A stretch of DNA of 64,000 nucleotides from Aquamicrobium sp. (lineage in GTDB: Bacteria; Pseudomonadota; Alphaproteobacteria; Rhizobiales; Rhizobiaceae), in assembly GCF_023954335.1 (NCBI RefSeq), contig NZ_JAMLIE010000001.1:1488001-1552000 (forward strand), given 5' to 3'. Both the position numbers and the translations under genes were made by a program. The notes beneath the pieces are model-generated. The model worked only from the letters and a program-made list of their open reading frames with translations. It was not told the origin of the DNA and did no database searches. Below, one piece after another: positions 58,826-64,000 of this stretch (the stretch's first letter is position 1; each line of letters begins with the position of its first letter).

Positions 58826-60427
58826 GTGGAAACGGCTTTCGACTACGTGATCGTCGGCGGCGGCTCGGCCGGTTCCGTCCTGGCCGGGCGGCTGAGCGAG
58901 GACCCGGCCGTCACCGTCTGCCTTCTGGAGGCGGGCGGCGGCGGCACCAGCGGCGTCGTCACCGTGCCGGTCGGCGCCGTGGCGATGATACCGACGAAGC
59001 TCAACAACTGGGCGTTCGAGACCGTGCCGCAGCCCGGCCTCGGCGGCCGCAGGGGCTACCAGCCGCGCGGGCGTATGCTCGGCGGCTCCTCCGCCATCAA
59101 CGCCATGATCTACATGCGCGGCCACCCCAGCGACTACGATCGCTGGGCCGCGCTCGGCAACACGGGCTGGTCGTTCGCGGACGTCTTGCCCTATTTCCGG
59201 CTCAGCGAGGCGAACGAGCGCTTCGACGACGAATGGCACGGCCGCGACGGGCCGCTTCCCGTCAGCGACCTGCGCACCGGCAACCCCTTCCACCGCCATA
59301 TCGTCGAGGCCGCGCGCCAGATCGGCCTGCCCGTCAACGACGATTTCAACGGCGCGGAGCAGGAGGGCGTCGGCGTCTATCAGGTGACGCAGAAGAACGG
59401 CGAACGCTGGAGCGCGGCGCGCGCCTATCTCTTCCCGCATATGGGCAAGCGCCCGAACCTCCACGTCGAGACGACGACGCGCGTCGCGCGGGTGCTGGTC
59501 GAGAACGGCCGTGCCGTCGGCGTCGAGACGATCAAAGGCGGGGGGCGGCGCGCCATCCGCGCCCGGCGCGAGGTGGTGCTGTCGGCCGGCGCGCTGCAAT
59601 CGCCGCAGATCCTGATGCTGTCCGGCATTGGTCCCGCCGAGGAGCTTAAGTGGCATGGCATCGCCCCGGTCCTCGATCTGCCGGGCGTCGGCGCGAACCT
59701 TCAGGACCATCCCGATTTCATCTTCGGCTACCGCTCGGCCAGCCTCGACACGTTCGGCCTGTCGCTGCGCGGCGGCTGGCGGACGCTGCGCGAGGCGCTG
59801 CGCTACCGCCGCGAGCGGCGCGGCATGGTGACGTCGAACTTCGCCGAGGCCGGCGGTTTCCTGAAGACGCGGCCCGATCTCGACGCGCCCGACATCCAGC
59901 TCCATTTCGTCGTCTCGCTGGTGGACGACCATGCCCGCAAGCTCCATCTCGGCCACGGCTTCTCCTGCCATGTCTGCCTGTTGCGCCCGCGCAGCAGCGG
60001 AACGCTGACGCTGGCGAGCGCCGATCCGCTCGCCGCGCCGCTGATCGACCCGGCTTTCCTGATCGACCCGCGGGACGTCGAGGACATGGTCGCCGGCTTC
60101 AAGCTGACGCGGCGGTTGCTCGGAGCGCCGGCCCTTGCCCGCTGGGCGCGGAAGGATGCGGTGACGGCGGCGGTGCGCAGCGACGACGACATCCGCGCCA
60201 TCCTGCGCAAGCGGGTCGACACGGTCTATCACCCGGTCGGCACCTGCCGGATGGGGGTCGATTCCGGCGCGGTGGTGGACCCGGAACTGAAAGTGCGCGG
60301 GGTCGAAGGGCTGCGGGTGGTCGACGCCTCGGTCATGCCGACGCTGATCGGCGGCAACACCAACGCGCCGACGATCATGATCGCTGAAAAGGCGGTCGAC
60401 ATGATGCGCGGGACCTTGCGCATCTGA
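58826..60427 (+). CDS. GMC-family FAD oxidoreductase (alcohol/choline dehydrogenase-like)
   Basis: A 533-residue glucose-methanol-choline oxidoreductase. N-terminal dinucleotide fold VIVGGGSAGSVLAGRLSED, GGSSAINAMIYMRGH near residue 90, the second signature SAGALQSPQILMLSGIGP, and the active-site His in VYHPVGTCRMG near the C-terminus. GTG start with GGGGGAGGGGAAGG ahead. Probably cytoplasmic or membrane-associated. It likely oxidises a primary alcohol, feeding the neighbouring aldehyde dehydrogenase. Confidence 0.91.
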   Translation: METAFDYVIVGGGSAGSVLAGRLSEDPAVTVCLLEAGGGGTSGVVTVPVGAVAMIPTKLNNWAFETVPQPGLGGRRGYQPRGRMLGGSSAINAMIYMRGHPSDYDRWAALGNTGWSFADVLPYFRLSEANERFDDEWHGRDGPLPVSDLRTGNPFHRHIVEAARQIGLPVNDDFNGAEQEGVGVYQVTQKNGERWSAARAYLFPHMGKRPNLHVETTTRVARVLVENGRAVGVETIKGGGRRAIRARREVVLSAGALQSPQILMLSGIGPAEELKWHGIAPVLDLPGVGANLQDHPDFIFGYRSASLDTFGLSLRGGWRTLREALRYRRERRGMVTSNFAEAGGFLKTRPDLDAPDIQLHFVVSLVDDHARKLHLGHGFSCHVCLLRPRSSGTLTLASADPLAAPLIDPAFLIDPRDVEDMVAGFKLTRRLLGAPALARWARKDAVTAAVRSDDDIRAILRKRVDTVYHPVGTCRMGVDSGAVVDPELKVRGVEGLRVVDASVMPTLIGGNTNAPTIMIAEKAVDMMRGTLRI

Positions 60428-60462
60428 CGGCATCAGGCGCTCGGCGTTATTTTTTGCGGATT

Positions 60463-60482
60463 GCGAAATAAATCGCTTTCGC
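60463..60482. promoter_or_regulatory. Candidate operator upstream of xylBA
   Basis: GCGAAA - 8 bases - TTTCGC, a perfect inverted repeat 55 bases upstream of xylB, next to a TATGCT that could be a -10. LacI- or ROK-type repressors often use such sites for xylose genes, but no repressor gene is in the window. Confidence 0.35.
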
Positions 60483-60536
60483 GCTATGCTCGCCCCGCTG
60501 CCGCACCCTTTCGGGGAGGCGGCGCGGGAGGATGGC

Positions 60537-61991
60537 ATGTATCTCGGGATCGACCTCGGCACGTCCGGCGTCAAGGCGCTGCTGCTCGATGCCGGCCAGC
60601 GCGTCGTCGCCTCGGCGAGCGCGCCGCTCGAGGTCTCGCGCCCGCATGACGGCTGGGCCGAGCAGAACCCCGCCGACTGGATCGAGGCGACCGAGGCGGC
60701 GGTTTCTTTGCTGAAATCGTCCTATCCGGCAGCGCTCGCCGCCGTGCGCGGCATCGGCCTGTCCGGCCAGATGCACGGCGCGACGCTGATCGACGCCGCC
60801 GGCGCGGTGCTGCGCCCGGCGATCCTGTGGAACGACACGCGCAGCCACGCGGAGGCGACGGCGCTCGACGCCGATCCGCGCTTCCGCGCCGTCACCGGCA
60901 ACATCGTCTTTCCCGGCTTCACCGCGCCCAAGCTCGCCTGGATCAGGGCCAACGAGCCGGCCGTCTTCGCCCGCGTCGCCAAGGTGCTGCTGCCCAAGGA
61001 TTATTTGCGCCTGTGGCTGACGGGCGAATATGTCTCCGAAATGTCGGACGCTGCCGGCACGGCGTGGCTCGATGTCGGCCGCCGCGCCTGGTCGCCCGAG
61101 CTCCTTGCCGCCACCGGCCTTGATCTCGGGCACATGCCGGCGCTGGTCGAGGGAACGGAGGTTTCCGGCACGCTTCGCGGCTCAGTCGCCGCGCGCTGGG
61201 GCATGGGCGGCGGCGTTGTCGTGGCCGGCGGCGCGGGCGACAACGCGGCGTCCGCCTGCGGCATGGGCGCGGTCCGGGCCGGGCAGGCATTCGTCTCGCT
61301 CGGCACCTCGGGCGTTTTGTTCGCCGCCAACGATTCCTACCGGCCCAATCCGGCCAGCGCCGTCCACACATTCTGTCATGCGCTGCCCGGCGCGTGGCAC
61401 CAGATGGGCGTCATCCTGTCGGCGACGGATTCGCTGAACTGGCTCTGTGGCGTCACCGGCCGCACGGCGGCGGAGCTGACCGCCGGGCTCGGCGAGGCGC
61501 TGCGGCGGCCGTCCGGCGTCACCTTCCTGCCCTACCTCTCGGGCGAGCGCACGCCGCATAATGACGCCACGATGCGCGGCGCATTCGCCGGCCTTGCCCA
61601 TCTCTCGGACCGCACGGCGCTGGCGCAGGCGGTGCTGGAGGGCGTGGCCTTCGCCTTCCGCGACAGCCTCGAGGCGCTGCGCGAGGCGGGAACCGAGCTT
61701 TCGCGCGTCACCGCCATCGGCGGCGGCTCCCGCGCCCGCTACTGGCTGAAGGCCATCGCCACGGCTCTGGAAATCCCGGTCGACCTGCCGGCCGAGGGCG
61801 ATTTCGGCGCCGCCTTCGGTGCGGCACGGCTCGGCCTCATCGCCACCGAGAGCGCCGATCCGCACGCAATCTGCACCCCGCCGGAAACCGCTGAGACCAT
61901 CGAGCCCGACGCGGCGCTGGTCCCGGCCTACCATGATGCCTACCGGCGCTATCGCGCGCTTTACCCCGCCATCAAAGGAGCAACATCGTGA
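60537..61991 (+). CDS. xylB: Xylulokinase
   Basis: A 484-residue FGGY-type sugar kinase phosphorylating D-xylulose to feed the pentose phosphate pathway. Motifs: YLGIDLGTSGVKALLLD, SGQMHGATLID, ILWNDTRSHAEA, and GGGSRARYWLKAIATAL. ATG at 60537 with GGGAGGA ahead; an upstream in-frame ATG lacks a family match. The stop overlaps the GTG of xylA by 4 bases (GTGA), indicating translational coupling. Confidence 0.95.
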   Translation: MYLGIDLGTSGVKALLLDAGQRVVASASAPLEVSRPHDGWAEQNPADWIEATEAAVSLLKSSYPAALAAVRGIGLSGQMHGATLIDAAGAVLRPAILWNDTRSHAEATALDADPRFRAVTGNIVFPGFTAPKLAWIRANEPAVFARVAKVLLPKDYLRLWLTGEYVSEMSDAAGTAWLDVGRRAWSPELLAATGLDLGHMPALVEGTEVSGTLRGSVAARWGMGGGVVVAGGAGDNAASACGMGAVRAGQAFVSLGTSGVLFAANDSYRPNPASAVHTFCHALPGAWHQMGVILSATDSLNWLCGVTGRTAAELTAGLGEALRRPSGVTFLPYLSGERTPHNDATMRGAFAGLAHLSDRTALAQAVLEGVAFAFRDSLEALREAGTELSRVTAIGGGSRARYWLKAIATALEIPVDLPAEGDFGAAFGAARLGLIATESADPHAICTPPETAETIEPDAALVPAYHDAYRRYRALYPAIKGATS

Positions 61992-63313
61992 GCACCGGCT
62001 TTTTCGGCGACATCGCCCCGATCCGCTACGAGGGGCCGGGGTCCGCCAACCCGCTGGCCTACCGCCACTACGACCCCGACGAGGTCGTGCTCGGCAAGCG
62101 ACTGGAGGACCATCTGCGCTTCGCGGTGGCCTACTGGCACTCGTTCAGCTGGGAAGGCGGCGACCCGTTCGGCGGCCGCACCTTCGAGCGGCCGTGGTTC
62201 CCAAGGGGCACAGAAGCCGACACGATGGAGCTTGCCCGCCGCAAGGCCGATGTCGCCTTCGAGATGTTCCGGCTTCTAGGCACGCCGTTCTACTGCTTCC
62301 ACGACGCGGACGTGCGCCCGGAGGGGGACACGCTCGCCGAGAGCTTTTCCCGCCTCGACGAGATCGCCGACATCTTCGCCGGCAAGCAGGAGGAGACGGG
62401 GGTGAAGCTGCTGTGGGGCACGGCGAACCTCTTCTCCCACCGCCGCTACATGGCCGGTGCGGCCACCAACCCGGACCCGGACGTCTTCGCCTATGCGGCG
62501 GCGACGGTGAAGGCCTGCATCGACGTGACGAAGCGCCTCGGCGGCGAGAACTACGTGCTGTGGGGCGGGCGCGAGGGCTACGAGACGCTGCTCAACACCG
62601 ACATGAAGCGCGAGCGCCAGCAGGCCGGCCGCTTCCTGTCGCTGGTGGTCGACTACAAGCACCGGATCGGCTTCAAGGGCACGATCCTGATCGAGCCGAA
62701 GCCGCAGGAGCCGACCAAGCATCAGTACGACTACGACGTCGCCACGGTCTACGGCTTCCTCAAGGATTTCGGGCTGGAGAAGGAGGTCAAGGTCAACATC
62801 GAGGCCGGCCACGCCATTCTCGCCGGCCATTCCTTCGAGCACGAGCTGGCGCTGGCCGGCGCGCTCGGCATCCTCGGCTCCATCGACATGAACCGCAACG
62901 ACTACCAGTCGGGCTGGGATACGGACCAGTTCCCCAACAACGTGCCCGAGGCGGCGCTGGCCTATTACGAGATCCTGAAGGCGGGCGGCTTCACCACCGG
63001 CGGCACCAATTTCGACGCGAAGCTGCGCCGCCAGTCGCTCGACCCACAGGATTTGCTGCTCGCCCATGTCGGCGGCATCGACACCTGCGCCCGCGGGTTG
63101 AAGGCGGCGGCGCGGATGCTGGAGGACCGGGCGTTGAGCGCCCCGCTCGAGGCCCGCTACGCCGGCTGGCAGGCGCCCGAGGCGCAGGCGATGCTGGCGG
63201 GCGAGCGCCGGCTCGAGGAGATTTTCGCCCGCGTACTCGGCGAGGCCATCGAGCCCCAGCCGCGCTCCGGCCGGCAGGAATATCTGGAGAACGTGGTCAA
63301 CCGCTACGTTTAG
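61988..63313 (+). CDS. xylA: Xylose isomerase
   Basis: A 441-residue metal-dependent isomerase of D-xylose and D-xylulose. Motifs: FCFHDADVRPEG with catalytic His, LLWGTANLFSHRRYMAGA, IEPKPQEPTKHQYDYD and GSIDMNRNDYQSGWDTDQFP (metal sites), all intact. GTG start coupled to the xylB stop. A class II-length protein as in most Gram-negatives. Confidence 0.96.
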   Translation: MSTGFFGDIAPIRYEGPGSANPLAYRHYDPDEVVLGKRLEDHLRFAVAYWHSFSWEGGDPFGGRTFERPWFPRGTEADTMELARRKADVAFEMFRLLGTPFYCFHDADVRPEGDTLAESFSRLDEIADIFAGKQEETGVKLLWGTANLFSHRRYMAGAATNPDPDVFAYAAATVKACIDVTKRLGGENYVLWGGREGYETLLNTDMKRERQQAGRFLSLVVDYKHRIGFKGTILIEPKPQEPTKHQYDYDVATVYGFLKDFGLEKEVKVNIEAGHAILAGHSFEHELALAGALGILGSIDMNRNDYQSGWDTDQFPNNVPEAALAYYEILKAGGFTTGGTNFDAKLRRQSLDPQDLLLAHVGGIDTCARGLKAAARMLEDRALSAPLEARYAGWQAPEAQAMLAGERRLEEIFARVLGEAIEPQPRSGRQEYLENVVNRYV

Positions 63314-63333
63314 CGGACACTTCACGAAGGTTC

Positions 63334-63469
63334 GCGCCGCCCCTCATCCGGCCCTTCGGGCCACCTTCTCCCCGTGAACGGGGAGAAGGGAAAAGCGGAA
63401 AGGTTGCGGCCAGTCCTCCTCTCCCCGTTCACGGGGAGAGGATGCCGGCAGGCAGGTGAGGGGCGGCGC
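63334..63469. repeat. RIME-like palindromic intergenic element
   Basis: Outer 13-base inverted repeat GCGCCGCCCCTCA (63334-63346) and TGAGGGGCGGCGC (63457-63469) encloses two strong hairpins: CTTCTCCCCGT-GA-ACGGGGAGAAG (63365-63388) and TCCTCTCCCCGT-TC-ACGGGGAGAGGA (63417-63442). This matches the layout of rhizobial intergenic mosaic elements (RIME). It follows xylA by 20 bases and may double as its 3' end structure. Confidence 0.75.
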
Positions 63470-63521
63470 AGTCCTTCCTGAACTAAAGTGCCCCGCGACG
63501 TGAAGGCGGCCGCAGTCACGT

Positions 63522-63543
63522 TTTTCCAATCCAAGCTGGAAAA
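63522..63543. promoter_or_regulatory. Candidate operator upstream of the ArsR-type gene
   Basis: TTTTCCA - 8 bases - TGGAAAA, an inverted repeat 51-72 bases upstream of the regulator's ATG. Placed where an autoregulatory ArsR site would be expected. Confidence 0.4.
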
Positions 63544-63593
63544 TTGGCACCCGCTTTCTGGTAATTCGCTTCCAGGCGATCCATATATCGCCA

Positions 63594-63899
63594 ATGGACG
63601 ATATGACGACCGATCACGACGCGATCCTCAAGGCGCTGGCGCATCCGGTGCGGCGGGCGATGCTGTCATGGCTCAAGGAGCCTAAGCGGCATTTCTCGGC
63701 GCAGGCCCACCCGCTGGAGATGGGCGTGTGCGCCGGCAGCTTCGAGCGCTGCGGCCTGTCGCAATCGACGGTCTCGGCGCATCTGGCAGTGCTCGCGGCC
63801 AGCGGCCTCGTCACCACGCGCAAAGTCGGCCCATACGTCTTCTATGCCCGCGACGAGGCGGCGATCGCCGCTTTCCGCTCCTCCCTCCATGACCTCTGA
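63594..63899 (+). CDS. ArsR-family winged-helix regulator
   Basis: A 101-residue repressor-type protein. ILKALAHPVRRAMLSWL opens the winged helix and QSTVSAHLAVLAASGLVTTRKVGPYVFYA is the recognition helix plus wing. Two cysteines, VCAGSFERCG, sit just before the recognition helix, which suggests thiol or electrophile sensing rather than a classic metal site. It is 13 bases upstream of an Old Yellow Enzyme gene and likely controls it. An ATG at 63603 is an alternative start. Confidence 0.87.
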   Translation: MDDMTTDHDAILKALAHPVRRAMLSWLKEPKRHFSAQAHPLEMGVCAGSFERCGLSQSTVSAHLAVLAASGLVTTRKVGPYVFYARDEAAIAAFRSSLHDL

Positions 63900-63912
63900 C
63901 AACGGTGAAGCC

Positions 63913-64000
63913 ATGACCACGCTTTTCGATCCCGTAGCCCTCGGTGCGATCCCGGCCGCCAACCGCATCGCCATGGCCCCGCTGACGCGCAACCGCTCGC
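63913..64000 (+). CDS. Old Yellow Enzyme-family alkene reductase (partial, cut by window end)
   Basis: Only the first 29 codons are in the window. MTTLFDPVALGAIPAANRIA followed by MAPLTRNRS is the typical start of NemA/OYE FMN-dependent reductases, which reduce electrophilic alkenes, maleimides and nitro-esters. Expected full length is about 360-370 residues. Likely cotranscribed with the ArsR-type gene. Confidence 0.75.
   Translation, partial: MTTLFDPVALGAIPAANRIAMAPLTRNRS

Overview
This is a high-GC (strongly G/C-biased third codon positions), gene-dense chromosomal window with about 50 genes and no rRNA, tRNA, phage or insertion-sequence genes that I could find. The gene content points to an alphaproteobacterium of the order Hyphomicrobiales (Rhizobiales), probably Mesorhizobium/Phyllobacteriaceae-like. 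The support is a CcrM-type GANTC methyltransferase, the mutY / DUF721(dciA) / dsbA / smc block, the thrC / M16 peptidase / GNAT block, a perfect TTAA-N7-TTAAC CtrA box, RIME-like palindromic intergenic repeats, and GTG/ATG starts overlapping stops. The genus-level placement is inference.

Layout. 1-13 kb is core chromosome: yqgE; a leftward thrC - M16 peptidase - GNAT - GGDEF/EAL operon; a lipoprotein; a HAD phosphatase; ccrM; a second HAD protein; mutY divergent from dciA; and a dsbA-like lipoprotein. 13-21 kb holds smc, a small unknown gene, a GFA and a VOC protein, and ppdK. 21.5-39.7 kb is an exopolysaccharide island of the Wzx/Wzy type. It holds a Tat-exported GH10 glycanase coupled to an unusual glycosyltransferase, two GT2 enzymes, a polysaccharide deacetylase, a Wzy-like polymerase/ligase, a Wzx flippase, a WecG/TagA transferase, a GumC-like chain-length protein and a GNAT. 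It also holds a translationally coupled operon asnB - acyl carrier protein - adenylate-forming ligase - nadE-like, and the priming sugar-phosphate transferase, whose promoter region carries a CtrA box. 39.9-45.3 kb has a chemoreceptor, glycerate 2-kinase and cardiolipin synthase. 45.6-51.6 kb is a peptide-type ABC transporter with a fused double ATPase, followed by a DUF924 protein. 51.7-53.4 kb is a fatty-acid CoA ligase. 53.5-63.3 kb is catabolic: an araC - sugar-lactone oxidase - D-threonine-aldolase-like operon faces an aldehyde dehydrogenase - GMC oxidoreductase pair, followed by xylB-xylA. The window ends in an ArsR-type regulator and the start of an Old Yellow Enzyme gene.

How they fit. 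The polysaccharide genes supply priming, assembly, flipping, polymerisation, length control and trimming functions. No outer-membrane Wza/GumB-type exporter is in the window. The asnB-ACP-ligase-nadE module looks like a dedicated pathway for activating and amidating or acylating a substituent, and is the best candidate for undescribed biology here. The GH10 enzyme and xylBA could also be read together as xylan/xylose use, but they sit 38 kb apart in different contexts. Small-scale structure includes two copies of a MITE-like repeat with terminal inverted repeats (one apparently carrying a nested second element), an inverted repeat with tandem heptamers, a RIME-like element, several terminators and three candidate operators.
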